Positions 34,847 through 43,759 of a stretch of DNA of 64,000 nt are shown here, piece after piece. The position numbers and the translations under genes are program-made. The stretch spans positions 1-64,000 of the forward strand of contig CANKAM010000010.1 in NCBI GenBank assembly GCA_947479755.1. Reading direction: 5' to 3'. The notes under the pieces are model-generated. The model was not told the DNA's origin, did no database searches, and saw only the letters and a program-made list of their open reading frames with translations. The stretch's first letter is position 1. Every line of letters starts with the position of its first letter. This stretch comes from Bacteroidota bacterium (GTDB lineage Bacteria; Bacteroidota; Bacteroidia; SXHM01).

Positions 34847-35227
34847 ATGACTGAAAATGAACTTGCAAATAAGGTACTTGGTTTAGCTATTGAGGTTCAT
34901 CAAGCACTTGGTCCGGGATTGCTTGAAAGTGCTTATAAAGAAACCTTAGCCTACAAAATCAATAAATCAGGACTTTTTGTTGAAAAGGAAAAGCCTATGC
35001 CTCTCATCTTTGAGGAGGTAAAATTAGATTGTGGTTATCGCATGGACTTATTGGTTGAAAATAAATTAGTTGTAGAAATTAAGTCAGTTGATGCAATTAA
35101 TGATGTTCATCTTGCACAGGTATTGACCTACCTGAAACTCGGTGATTTTAAACTTGGTCTTTTACTAAATTTCAATGTTCCACTAATGAGGAGTGGTATA
35201 AAAAGAGTTATAAATGGAACATTATAA
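34847..35227 (+). CDS. GxxExxY protein (PD-(D/E)XK nuclease fold)
   Basis: 126 aa. The name-giving motif is Gly24-Leu-Leu-Glu27-Ser-Ala-Tyr30 in LGPGLLESAY. The nuclease-like core is Asp67 in YRMDLLVENK and Glu77-x-Lys79 in VVEIKS, followed by Gln91-x3-Tyr95 (QVLTYL), so the catalytic set looks intact. Family function is not established. An upstream in-frame start at 34790 would lie in the terminator T-run and the repeat, so ATG 34847 is preferred. The gene is enclosed by inverted CACAAAG repeats and lies between a terminator and ftsY, looking like an inserted cassette. Confidence 0.85.
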   Translation: MTENELANKVLGLAIEVHQALGPGLLESAYKETLAYKINKSGLFVEKEKPMPLIFEEVKLDCGYRMDLLVENKLVVEIKSVDAINDVHLAQVLTYLKLGDFKLGLLLNFNVPLMRSGIKRVINGTL

Positions 35228-35228
35228 A

Positions 35229-35273
35229 CTTTGTGGCCTTTGTGTAGATTTAACTTTGTGTCCTTTGTGGTAA
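35229..35273 (-). repeat. Right flanking repeat of the GxxExxY cassette (inverted)
   Basis: Read on the minus strand it is ACCACAAAG, GACACAAAG, then after a short AT-rich insert TACACAAAG and GCCACAAAG: the same heptamers as the left repeat in opposite orientation. It starts right after the GxxExxY stop and ends 6 nt before the ftsY ATG. Confidence 0.85.
35230..35258 (+). promoter_or_regulatory. Promoter-like sequence inside the right repeat, facing ftsY
   Basis: TTTG at 35230-35233, a 17-bp spacer and TAACTTTG at 35251-35258 fit the Bacteroidota consensus. Both boxes are made from repeat heptamers. Transcription would start near 35265, about 15 nt before the ftsY ATG. Confidence 0.5.
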
Positions 35274-35279
35274 AAAAGC

Positions 35280-36230
35280 ATGAATATTTTCAGCATATTT
35301 TCTAAAGACAAAAAAGAGAGCCTTGACAAAGGTTTGGAAAAAACACGCGAAAGTGTTTTCTCCAGACTTACCAAAGCTGTTGCTGGTAAATCAACAGTAG
35401 ATGCTGATGTGCTTGATAATCTGGAAGAAATCCTAATCAGCAGCGATGTGGGAGTTGAAACAACCCTGAAAATTATTGCCCTCATAGAAGAACGGGTTAA
35501 GAAGGATAAATACCTTGGTGCTTCAGAGCTAAACAGATTATTAAAAGAAGAAATTGCTTCGCTGCTTGCTGAAAACAACAGCGATGATGTAACTGAATTT
35601 ACTATTCCTGCAGGCAAAAAGCCTTATGTTATTATGGTGGTTGGTGTAAATGGTGTAGGTAAAACTACCACCATCGGTAAACTTGCCAACCAGTTGAAAA
35701 AGTCAGGTAAAAATGTGATGTTAGGCGCTGCAGATACTTTCAGAGCCGCAGCAGTTGACCAATTGAAAATATGGGGAACAAGGGTTGGAGTTCCTGTCAT
35801 TAATCAAGGCATGAATGCCGACCCCGCTTCGGTTGCTTTTGAAGCTGTTTCGGAAGCGGTGAAGCAAAATGCAGACGTGGTAATTATTGATACAGCAGGC
35901 AGGTTGCACAATAAAGTGAACCTGATGAACGAACTTTCAAAGATTAAGCGTGTTATGCAAAAGGTAATTCCCGATGCGCCTCACGAGATTTTATTGGTGC
36001 TGGATGCTTCAACCGGACAAAATGCAATTGAACAGGCTAAACAATTTACATTGGCAACAGAAGTAAATGCACTTGCATTAACCAAATTAGACGGCACTGC
36101 TAAAGGCGGTGTAGTAATTGGTATTTCTGACCAGTTTAAAATCCCTGTAAAATATATTGGAGTAGGCGAGGGAATAGATCACCTGCAGGTGTTCAATAAA
36201 AACGAGTTTGTTGATAGTTTGTTTAAATAG
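35280..36230 (+). CDS. ftsY: Signal recognition particle receptor FtsY
   Basis: 316 aa SRP-type GTPase that docks ribosome-SRP complexes to the inner membrane for cotranslational insertion. The short N domain is about residues 20-100; the G domain has G1 GVNGVGKTTTIGKLA, the insertion-box region AADTFRAAAVDQL, G3 DTAGR, G4 TKLDGTAKGG and the closing GVGEGIDHLQVF. It lacks the long acidic A domain of E. coli FtsY, as usual in this phylum. The usual upstream partners rpmG-DUF4295 are 0.5 kb away, separated by the GxxExxY cassette. Its 3' end overlaps the convergent TPR gene by 8 bp. Confidence 0.95.
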   Translation: MNIFSIFSKDKKESLDKGLEKTRESVFSRLTKAVAGKSTVDADVLDNLEEILISSDVGVETTLKIIALIEERVKKDKYLGASELNRLLKEEIASLLAENNSDDVTEFTIPAGKKPYVIMVVGVNGVGKTTTIGKLANQLKKSGKNVMLGAADTFRAAAVDQLKIWGTRVGVPVINQGMNADPASVAFEAVSEAVKQNADVVIIDTAGRLHNKVNLMNELSKIKRVMQKVIPDAPHEILLVLDASTGQNAIEQAKQFTLATEVNALALTKLDGTAKGGVVIGISDQFKIPVKYIGVGEGIDHLQVFNKNEFVDSLFK

Positions 36231-37881
36231 CCTGATCTTCTTCAGTTCTCCTTTCTTCTTCTTCCTTTCTTAATCGTTCATCTTCCTGCACTTGCAGAAT
36301 GCGCTGTTTTCTCCTATCACTTATAGTATGAGAAAACAGAATTAATCTTTTTTCTACTAAACGATGAATTGGTTTAATACTCGAAGCAATGATAATATTT
36401 ACCACAATGAAAAGTGCGGGTAATCCGTGAGTATAATGCGAAATACTAGGATGCAGCAGCGCCTCAATAAACTGAAAAAACAAAAGCACTCCAATAAATC
36501 CAGCGTAATCAATTACTTTGACTGATAACTGCACTCTTGCAGCTATAAAAACAAAGGCCACCAATAAAAGGATAAGTACTACTACTCCCATATATTGTAA
36601 CATCACCACGCGTTTTTCTTCCGCTTCTGCCTTTTCTTCTTCAATTTTCTGTTCCAGTTCTTTCTTCTCTAACTGGTATTTCATTTCGAGATTCAGTTCT
36701 TTCGTTTTATTTTCATCGCTGAAAAGAGCATCTTTTATTTTTATTGAATGTTTATAGTAAAATAGCGACCGCTGCCGCATTTCAACCATAGACAAAATTT
36801 TTCCTCCTATTGTGTCATGCAATTGAATAGTTGACTTTTCGTATAAAATACTTAGCTGCTCGTAAGTTTCTTTTAAATAGTTCATTTGCCCCATACTGTC
36901 GGAAAGAGATAGTGATTTATAAAGATACTTTTCGGCCAATTGATAACCTTTTAATTTCTCATCTGCTGGGGGTGTTAGGTTAGGGGCTTCAGTGTAAGTT
37001 GCACCAATGCAGTTAAGTATCACCGCAGTTAGGTTTTTTGCTCCAATCTCATTTGCCTTTTGCAATGCTTTAAAATAGTATTCGAGCGTATTAGGGTAAT
37101 CCATTTCCATACCATAAACATTTCCAATATTCAGAAGGCTGATTGCTATACCTCTTTTATATCCTAATTCTTCTGCCATTTTCAGAGCTTTAGAATGATA
37201 CTGCAATGCTTTCGGGTAGTTTTTTTGATTGTAAAAAACTATTCCGATATTAGTTGAGGCTCTTTGGATATTTGTAATATCTCCAAATTCTTCATATATC
37301 TTTATTGACTTAAAATAATTGTCTAATGCTTTAGAATAATCACCGGTTTGTTCATAAACTATCCCGATATTTCCTAAGGTTATTGCTATACTTAATTTCT
37401 CGTTCAATTCTTCAGTGATTTTCAATGACTTTAAAAAACAATCAAGAGAGTGAGGGAAATCCCCTTGGTAAAGATAATTCTGACCAATTAGAGTAAGGCA
37501 AGATGCCATTCGATGTTTGTCTAATAGTTTTTCAAATAATAGTAAGCTTTTTTTACTGTATAAAATTGATTGAATGTAGTCTCCTTTTATCAGGCTTGAA
37601 TATCCCAATTGATAAAATGATTCTGCCTTTCCCTTTTTCCAGTTTAAAGTTTCTGATAATTGTAAGGCCTGATTAGTAAAATAAAGGGCGGAGTCAGGTT
37701 CATTATTTTGAAGTTCTCTTGCAATATTAATTAAGTGATTAACCTTATTGGTGTCTTCATCATCCATTTTTAAAAGGTTTAGAAGTGAATCGGTTTTTTG
37801 CTCTGCAACTATTTGTCCACAGCTTAATAAACAGATAATCACTGCAAAAAAAGAGGATTGAAATCGTCTGAGTTTTTTCAT
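36223..37881 (-). CDS. TPR protein with membrane segments (sensor-like)
   Basis: 552 aa. Signal-like N-terminus (residues 5-26), then about seven TPR repeats (about 40-350; for example ITLGNIGIVYEQTGDYSKAL and ISLLNIGNVYGMEMDYPNTL). A coiled coil rich in Glu/Lys (about 390-425) leads to two or three membrane segments (about 430-505) and a charged cytosolic tail ending in RKEEEERRTEEDQAI. The layout is that of Bacteroidota TPR sensor kinases or regulators, but the output domain is replaced by a short charged helix. A partner kinase or regulator is not visible. Confidence 0.75.
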   Translation of the reverse strand: MKKLRRFQSSFFAVIICLLSCGQIVAEQKTDSLLNLLKMDDEDTNKVNHLINIARELQNNEPDSALYFTNQALQLSETLNWKKGKAESFYQLGYSSLIKGDYIQSILYSKKSLLLFEKLLDKHRMASCLTLIGQNYLYQGDFPHSLDCFLKSLKITEELNEKLSIAITLGNIGIVYEQTGDYSKALDNYFKSIKIYEEFGDITNIQRASTNIGIVFYNQKNYPKALQYHSKALKMAEELGYKRGIAISLLNIGNVYGMEMDYPNTLEYYFKALQKANEIGAKNLTAVILNCIGATYTEAPNLTPPADEKLKGYQLAEKYLYKSLSLSDSMGQMNYLKETYEQLSILYEKSTIQLHDTIGGKILSMVEMRQRSLFYYKHSIKIKDALFSDENKTKELNLEMKYQLEKKELEQKIEEEKAEAEEKRVVMLQYMGVVVLILLLVAFVFIAARVQLSVKVIDYAGFIGVLLFFQFIEALLHPSISHYTHGLPALFIVVNIIIASSIKPIHRLVEKRLILFSHTISDRRKQRILQVQEDERLRKEEEERRTEEDQAI

Positions 37882-37957
37882 AAGGTTAATTTATAAGGTA
37901 AAAATAGATTTATTCTTTTTGGAAAATAAGCTGGAGAAGATAGAATCTAAACTTAAA

Positions 37958-37965
37958 CAAAAATA
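37958..37965 (-). promoter_or_regulatory. -7 box candidate of the TPR gene
   Basis: On the minus strand TATTTTTG matches TAnnTTTG, about 77 nt before ATG 37881. No clear -33 TTG. Confidence 0.3.
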
Positions 37966-37987
37966 TTCCGTTCTTTGCAGCCCTTAA

Positions 37988-39298
37988 ATGAGAACAAAAA
38001 CCACAAAGAAGAATAAAATCAATGTCATCACGCTTGGCTGCTCCAAGAATATTTATGATTCTGAAGTTTTATTGGGACAACTTAAAGCCAACGGCAAAGA
38101 TGCTGTGCATGAAAGCACCAAAGATAATGCGAATATCATTGTCATCAATACCTGCGGTTTTATTGATAATGCAAAGCAGGAAAGCATTGATACCATTGTC
38201 CGTTTTGCAGATGCCAAGCAACGCGGATTAGTTGATAAAGTATTTGTTACCGGATGTCTATCGGAACGCTACAAGCCGGAATTGGAAAAAGAAATCCCGA
38301 ATGTTGACCAGTATTTCGGAACACGTGATTTGCCAAAACTGTTAAAAGTTCTAGGCGCTGATTACAAGCATGAACTTATTGGCGAGCGCATTATTACTAC
38401 TCCATCGCATTATGCTTATTTCAAAATATCAGAAGGTTGCGATCGTCCTTGTTCGTTTTGTGCTATTCCTTTGATGCGCGGAAAACATATTTCAAAACCA
38501 ATGGAAGAATTGGTGAAGGAAGCCGAAAATCTTGCTGCAAAAGGAGTAAAGGAGTTGATGATCATCGCTCAGGATTCAACGTATTACGGAATTGATATTT
38601 ACGGTAAACGAAAATTAGCTGAATTGCTGCAACGTCTTTCAGAAGTGGAAGGTATTGATTGGCTGCGGTTGCATTATGCTTTTCCATCGGGTTTTCCCGA
38701 AGATGTATTGGATGTAATGCGCGAGAATAAGAAGATTGTGAAGTACCTTGATATGCCTTTGCAGCATATCTCTAACCCTATGCTGAAATCAATGCGCAGA
38801 GGAACAACTTCTGAGAAAACAAGAGAACTGGTGAAAACCATTCGCGAAAAAGTTCCCGGAATTGCTTTGCGTACAACCTTAATTGCCGGCTATCCGGGCG
38901 AAACCAAAGAAGATTTTAATGAAATGGTGGAATGGGTGAAAGAAACCCGCTTCGACCGTCTCGGAATTTTTGCTTATTCGCACGAAGAAAATACACATGC
39001 TTATTTGCTGAAAGATGATGTTTCTGCTAAAACAAAAGAGAAACGTGTGGAAGCTATCATGGAAGCCCAACAGCAAATATCAAACGAACTGAACCAGCAG
39101 AAAATCGGTAAAACATACAAAGTTTTATTCGACCGCAAAGAAGGAAATTACTTTATCGGTCGTACTGAATTTGATTCGCCTGAGGTTGATAACGAAGTGT
39201 TGGTTGATGCAAAGAAATTCTATGTTCGTGTAGGTGATTTTGCAAATGTAAAAATTACTTCTGCCGAAGATTTCGACCTTTACGGTGAAATTGTTTAA
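37988..39298 (+). CDS. rimO: Ribosomal protein S12 methylthiotransferase RimO
   Basis: 436 aa, full length. RimO adds a methylthio group to an Asp of ribosomal protein S12. The N-terminal UPF0004 domain has three cluster Cys (ITLGCSKNIYDSE, INTCGFIDNAKQE, VTGCLSERY); the radical SAM domain has CDRPCSFC (CxxxCxxC) near residue 149; a C-terminal TRAM domain ends at GEIV. The SK after the first Cys is the RimO form rather than MiaB. Confidence 0.93.
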   Translation: MRTKTTKKNKINVITLGCSKNIYDSEVLLGQLKANGKDAVHESTKDNANIIVINTCGFIDNAKQESIDTIVRFADAKQRGLVDKVFVTGCLSERYKPELEKEIPNVDQYFGTRDLPKLLKVLGADYKHELIGERIITTPSHYAYFKISEGCDRPCSFCAIPLMRGKHISKPMEELVKEAENLAAKGVKELMIIAQDSTYYGIDIYGKRKLAELLQRLSEVEGIDWLRLHYAFPSGFPEDVLDVMRENKKIVKYLDMPLQHISNPMLKSMRRGTTSEKTRELVKTIREKVPGIALRTTLIAGYPGETKEDFNEMVEWVKETRFDRLGIFAYSHEENTHAYLLKDDVSAKTKEKRVEAIMEAQQQISNELNQQKIGKTYKVLFDRKEGNYFIGRTEFDSPEVDNEVLVDAKKFYVRVGDFANVKITSAEDFDLYGEIV

Positions 39299-39309
39299 TG
39301 CTGCTTGTC

Positions 39310-39331
39310 GCCCTGAGCGTAGTCGAAGGGC
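39310..39331. repeat. Short dispersed-type palindrome, CCTGAGCGTAGTCGAAGG class
   Basis: A 22-bp imperfect palindrome with arms GCCCT and AGGGC. I recognise it as a sequence found scattered in many unrelated bacterial genomes. It ends 9 nt before the bshC ATG and lies 11 nt after the rimO stop. Confidence 0.7.
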
Positions 39332-39340
39332 CTAATTATT

Positions 39341-40930
39341 ATGCTTAAATCCTCATTTATAAATTACTCCGAAACCGGTTTTTTCTCCAGCCTTATCCTG
39401 GATTATCTTTCAGAAAAACCTGAACTGAAAAGCTTTTATGATTCAAACCCAAGCTTTTTTTCTTTTGGAAAAAAGATCAAAGAAAGAGGATTGAAAAACC
39501 CTGACAGAAATCTATTATCTGATGTTTTGTCAGAGCAAAATAAAGCACTGAAGAACAGTGAACAAGTTCTTGCGAATATTGAATTACTGAGAAGTAACAA
39601 CACGTTTACAGTAACTACCGGACATCAGCTAAATCTTTTCACAGGGCCGCTTTATTTCATTTACAAAATCATTTCCACCATTAACCTTGCTGAAAAACTA
39701 AAGCAGGATTATCCTTATTCAGATTTTGTTCCTGTTTACTGGATGCACTGCGAAGACCATGATTTTGCAGAGATCAATCACATCCATCTTTTCGGAAAAA
39801 ATATAGAATGGAAAGAAGAGCATCACGGTGCAGCAGGTGAAATTTCAACCGCTTCATTGCGTTCAGTTATTAACGAACTGAAAACTATTTTAGGTGAAAG
39901 CCAAAACGCAAACGAATTAATTGCTCTTTTTTCTGAAGCATATCTTCATCATTCCAATCTTGCTGATGCCATGCGTTTCCTTTGTCATCAACTGTTTGGC
40001 AAATACGGTTTGGTTATTTTGGATGCGCGGGATAAAAGACTAAAGCAAACATTTGTTCAGCAATTCAAAGAAGATATTTTTAAAAACACCAATTACGAAT
40101 TAGTTTCAGAAACTAACTCGGAATTAGAAGCGCTTGGTTACAAAGTGCAGGTAAATCCCCGCGAAATCAATTGCTTTTATTTAACAGAAGGTAAAAGAGA
40201 ACGCATTGTTAAAACCGACAAGGGTTTTGAAGTGCTGAATGCTGCTCTAGTATTTTCAAAAGCGGAATTAGAAAATGAACTGGATGCATATCCCGAAAAG
40301 TTTAGTCCGAATGTTGTTTTGCGCCCGCTTTATCAGGAACACATTTTGCCCAACCTTGCCTACATCGGTGGGGCAGGGGAATTGGCCTACTGGTTGCAGT
40401 ACAAACGTATGTTTACCGCTGCCAAGACTTCTTTCCCTGTTCTGGTATTGCGTAATTCGGTGATGGTGGTTGACGAAAGTCTTAAAGCTAAAATTGAAAA
40501 ACTAAGTTTGTCAGCAAAGGACTTTTTTGCTCCGGAAGAGAAATTAGTAAATGACTTTATTGCTGCCCACTCTTCTTCCGAAACAGGTTTAACAACTGAA
40601 CAGCAGCAACTGAAAGAACTTTTCTCTTCTATTAAAGCCAAAGCAACAAAGGTTGACTCAACCTTAGAAGCAAGCATAGAAGCCGAATTGCAGAAACAAT
40701 TAAAAGTACTGGAACAATTAGAAGGGCGCCTTCAGCGTGCCGAAAAGAAGAAACACGAAACGGCTATCAATCATATCAAATCTACCCGCGAAAAACTATT
40801 TCCCAGTAAATCATTGCAGGAGCGCCACGAGAATATAAGTTCGTTTTACCTGCTCTATGGCAGTGGGTTTATACAATCACTAAAAGAGAACTTAAATCCT
40901 TTGGATGTAAGGTTTGTTGTTTTGGAATAA
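39341..40930 (+). CDS. bshC: Bacillithiol synthesis enzyme BshC (cysteine-adding)
   Basis: 529 aa, full length for the family. BshC joins cysteine to glucosamine-malate in the last step of bacillithiol synthesis. Family marks: TTGHQLNLFTGPLYFIYKI (about residues 91-109), PVYWMHCEDHDFAEINH, and LVILDARDKRLK. A long C-terminal coiled coil lies around 430-500 (Gln/Glu/Lys-rich). The other bsh genes are not in the window. Confidence 0.92.
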   Translation: MLKSSFINYSETGFFSSLILDYLSEKPELKSFYDSNPSFFSFGKKIKERGLKNPDRNLLSDVLSEQNKALKNSEQVLANIELLRSNNTFTVTTGHQLNLFTGPLYFIYKIISTINLAEKLKQDYPYSDFVPVYWMHCEDHDFAEINHIHLFGKNIEWKEEHHGAAGEISTASLRSVINELKTILGESQNANELIALFSEAYLHHSNLADAMRFLCHQLFGKYGLVILDARDKRLKQTFVQQFKEDIFKNTNYELVSETNSELEALGYKVQVNPREINCFYLTEGKRERIVKTDKGFEVLNAALVFSKAELENELDAYPEKFSPNVVLRPLYQEHILPNLAYIGGAGELAYWLQYKRMFTAAKTSFPVLVLRNSVMVVDESLKAKIEKLSLSAKDFFAPEEKLVNDFIAAHSSSETGLTTEQQQLKELFSSIKAKATKVDSTLEASIEAELQKQLKVLEQLEGRLQRAEKKKHETAINHIKSTREKLFPSKSLQERHENISSFYLLYGSGFIQSLKENLNPLDVRFVVLE

Positions 40931-40966
40931 TAGGCTGAATTGAATCAACCAAATCAGCGTTATACT

Positions 40967-42064
40967 TTAGAAAATCTTCGGCAAATTCCTTGGCCCGTTA
41001 AAGTTATAACAGTTACGTGCCTTTCTGCGGGCAGAGTTTGAACGAACGCTGGTAAGTCTGGCGGATGTAAATTCCAGCAGCAATGAAATCTCGTGCGAAC
41101 CACCTGAAGAACCAGCCAGTTTAGATAATGTTAAATCGTAGCTGTAGCCAAACTGGTAAATAAATGCTCCGTTGCCGTCTCTTCCTCTGAAACCGAGACT
41201 GAACACAAGCGCATCAGTGCGTTTAGGAATAAGAATAGGTGTGCCGTTACGATACCAGACGCCAATCACCAAAGGAGCACGCAAAGCAAATAAACCTAAG
41301 TTAAAGGTTTGCAAAACACTTTGTCTTTCATAAATAAAATTGGGCGACAGGTAAGTAAGGTTTTTGCTTCTTGATTTTTTCTTCGAGACAGGAATCATAA
41401 AACTCAAATGTCCTACATATTTGCGTGGCAGGCGTTGTACTCCGCCAATCAATGATTCATTGGGTTGGGTAAGGTGTTGCACCGAAAAACCGATGGTGCT
41501 GCTTATGATTCTGCGGCTGCGGTGTTTCTTAATGTTAAAACGGGTCATGATACCGGCAGCTGCATCAAACATTCCGCGTTTGGTATCGGAAGGTGGGGTA
41601 GCTGCTGATGTATAAACCTGTCCGTAAACAGGGTCAAGCTGGTCGCTGAATACAAAACGGCTCCAGTCAATTGATTTTTGCATATACCCGGCTTGCAGTC
41701 CTATGTGCACGTCACACATGCGAGGCATTACAGTTATCCGGTATGAATAATTAAGCGCATAGCTGTTGGTTCGCAGCAAACCATCACCCTCCACATTGCC
41801 TACCACAACAGCACCAATACCACCTCCAAGGTTAAAATCCGAAATATCCATGTTGAAGTTGTATGTCCCGAAATTGCTGTTCAGCGATGTCCAGAGGTTA
41901 CGGTAGTTGAAATTAACGCGAAGACCGGGATCGGCACCTGCAAAAGCAGGATTGTAATATAGCTTGTTGGAATAGTATTGTGAGAAGGTTGGATCCTGCG
42001 CCAATACAGTGTTTGAGGCTATAATTAACAGGAACAGAACAGCATAAAGTATGCGTTGCTTCAT
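40967..42064 (-). CDS. PorP/SprF-type T9SS outer-membrane protein
   Basis: 365 aa. Signal peptide about residues 1-22 (ending VLAQ), then the family opening DPTFSQYYSNKLYYNPAFAG and a beta-barrel with alternating strands. PorP/SprF proteins help deliver or attach substrates of the type IX secretion system. CHU_C/type B exported proteins typically have such a partner next to them; here the PKD proteins are 7 kb away. Confidence 0.85.
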   Translation of the reverse strand: MKQRILYAVLFLLIIASNTVLAQDPTFSQYYSNKLYYNPAFAGADPGLRVNFNYRNLWTSLNSNFGTYNFNMDISDFNLGGGIGAVVVGNVEGDGLLRTNSYALNYSYRITVMPRMCDVHIGLQAGYMQKSIDWSRFVFSDQLDPVYGQVYTSAATPPSDTKRGMFDAAAGIMTRFNIKKHRSRRIISSTIGFSVQHLTQPNESLIGGVQRLPRKYVGHLSFMIPVSKKKSRSKNLTYLSPNFIYERQSVLQTFNLGLFALRAPLVIGVWYRNGTPILIPKRTDALVFSLGFRGRDGNGAFIYQFGYSYDLTLSKLAGSSGGSHEISLLLEFTSARLTSVRSNSARRKARNCYNFNGPRNLPKIF

Positions 42065-42262
42065 AGGTGTTTTTTTGGTCAGAAGACAGTATTAATCCTG
42101 CGTTTATACTTGATTAACTGAATTCTGTTACAAAAAAACGAATTGTTTGGTTATGCTTTTCCCCTCTTCAGAAATTGTTTCAACAACGGACTGATAATAA
42201 AACACCCTGAAACAAATCCTATTATTGATCTTTTTCAGGGTGTTTTCGGGTTTTAATGCTTG

Positions 42263-42346
42263 TGCCCACGGGGAGACTCGAACTCCCAAGGTAATTACAC
42301 CAACGGCTTCTGAGACCGCAACGTTTGCCAATTTCGCCACGTGGGC
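42263..42346 (-). tRNA. tRNA-Leu (anticodon CAG)
   Basis: 84-nt class II tRNA on the minus strand. The acceptor arms are GCCCACG and CGTGGGC with discriminator A; the anticodon loop is CTCAGAA (anticodon CAG) on a stem with two G-T pairs; there is a long variable arm (GGT-ACC) and T arm GGGAG-TTCGAGT-CTCCC. CCA is not encoded. The surrounding 42065-42521 stretch holds no other gene. Confidence 0.93.
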
Positions 42347-42358
42347 AGCGAGGGGCAA

Positions 42359-42366
42359 CAAAAGTA
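42359..42366 (-). promoter_or_regulatory. -7 box of tRNA-Leu
   Basis: On the minus strand TACTTTTG matches TAnnTTTG, 12 nt before the mature tRNA 5' end. Confidence 0.5.
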
Positions 42367-42521
42367 GAAAAATATGATTTACACGGGAATTTATTTTGCC
42401 TTCACTTTCATATTTTCGGATGATTAATCCGTGTTATCAGTGCTGAAAATAATGAGGTATTCATCGAAAAATAAAATGTCTTAGGAGGTAATTCCTTAAT
42501 ATTGACGTTTAAATCTGAGCT

Positions 42522-43694
42522 ATGAACGTTATCCTGTTTGACGGAAACCGAAGAAACCACCTATTGCCGCTTACTTTTACGCGACCGGTAGCAGATATCC
42601 GCATTGGAATTCTGACTATTCGCGAAAAGTGGGAACATTATTTCGGAAAAACATCTTCAATGACAGAAGATTATTTATCGGGAAAGTTTCCGGTAAACAT
42701 TAGTGCAGACAATATTCTTATCAATTCTTCCGTTTGTCCTGATGAGGACATGGTGAAGAAAATTAAAGAATTGAAAACCGGTGAAGCGCTTATTACTGAA
42801 AATACTTTTATCGCGCTGGCTCTGCCAAAACATAAGGTCGAGACTTTTAAAGAAAGTGACACTGACTGTTATGTTAAACATAACTACGCAGCTAAGTTTT
42901 TACAGGTTAATAACCTTTGGGATATATTTCAAAAGAACGCAGAAGCAATTGAAGCAGATTTTAAACTGCTGACCAAAGGAAGAAAGTCGGCTAAAATTTC
43001 TGAAAGCAACACCTTAATCACTCCCGAAAATATTTTTCTGGAAGAAGGCGCAAAGGTGGAGGCATCTGTAATTAATGCTTCTTCAGGTCCTGTATATATA
43101 GCCAAAGATGCTGAAGTAATGGAAGGCTCGCTTATCCGCGGTCCGTTTGCATTGTGCGAACATTCAACATTGAAAATGGGTGCTAAAATTTACGGAGCAA
43201 CTACCATCGGGCCGCATTCAAAGGTGGGTGGTGAGGTAAGTAATTCTGTGATTTTCGGTTACTCCAACAAAGCCCACGATGGTTTTCTTGGCAATGCTGT
43301 AATTGGTGAGTGGTGTAATTTAGGTGCCGACAGCAATAACTCCAATCTGAAGAATAATTATGCTGAAGTAAAACTCTGGAACTATGCAGAGAATACCTTT
43401 GTAAGCACAGGTTCACAATTCTGCGGATTGATTATGGGCGACCACAGCAAGTGCGGAATAAACACCATGTTCAATACAGGAACAGTGGTGGGAGTAAGTT
43501 GTAATATTTTCGGAGCAGGGTTTCCGCGCAATTTTATTCCTTCTTTTTCGTGGGGCGGAGCAAATGGTTTTATGATTTACAGCCTTGAAAAAGCACTAGA
43601 AACAGCAAAGCTGGTAATGGAGCGCAGACACATTGACCTGACCAAAGAAGACGAAAAGATATTTGAGTACATCACTGAACTGACAAAAAAATAA
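42522..43694 (+). CDS. GlmU-like putative sugar nucleotidyltransferase
   Basis: 390 aa. N-terminal part (about 1-160) is a reduced nucleotidyltransferase-like domain beginning MNVILFDGNRRNHLLPLTFT, lacking the usual GxGTRM loop. The C-terminal part (about 170-370) is a left-handed beta-helix of hexapeptide repeats (for example AKDAEVMEGSLIRGPFALCE), as in GlmU acyltransferases. It belongs to the GlmU-related family of Bacteroidota, presumed to act on UDP- or dTDP-sugars; activity is not proven. Confidence 0.85.
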   Translation: MNVILFDGNRRNHLLPLTFTRPVADIRIGILTIREKWEHYFGKTSSMTEDYLSGKFPVNISADNILINSSVCPDEDMVKKIKELKTGEALITENTFIALALPKHKVETFKESDTDCYVKHNYAAKFLQVNNLWDIFQKNAEAIEADFKLLTKGRKSAKISESNTLITPENIFLEEGAKVEASVINASSGPVYIAKDAEVMEGSLIRGPFALCEHSTLKMGAKIYGATTIGPHSKVGGEVSNSVIFGYSNKAHDGFLGNAVIGEWCNLGADSNNSNLKNNYAEVKLWNYAENTFVSTGSQFCGLIMGDHSKCGINTMFNTGTVVGVSCNIFGAGFPRNFIPSFSWGGANGFMIYSLEKALETAKLVMERRHIDLTKEDEKIFEYITELTKK

Positions 43695-43759
43695 GAAACC
43701 TGACAATTTTCCTTTGGCACAGCTATTGACAAATCAGCAGCCCACCAAAGAGGAAAAAT

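Noticed and set aside
42128-42361. Minus-strand ORF of 77 codons around the tRNA
   Set aside because: It reads straight through tRNA-Leu and has no family features.
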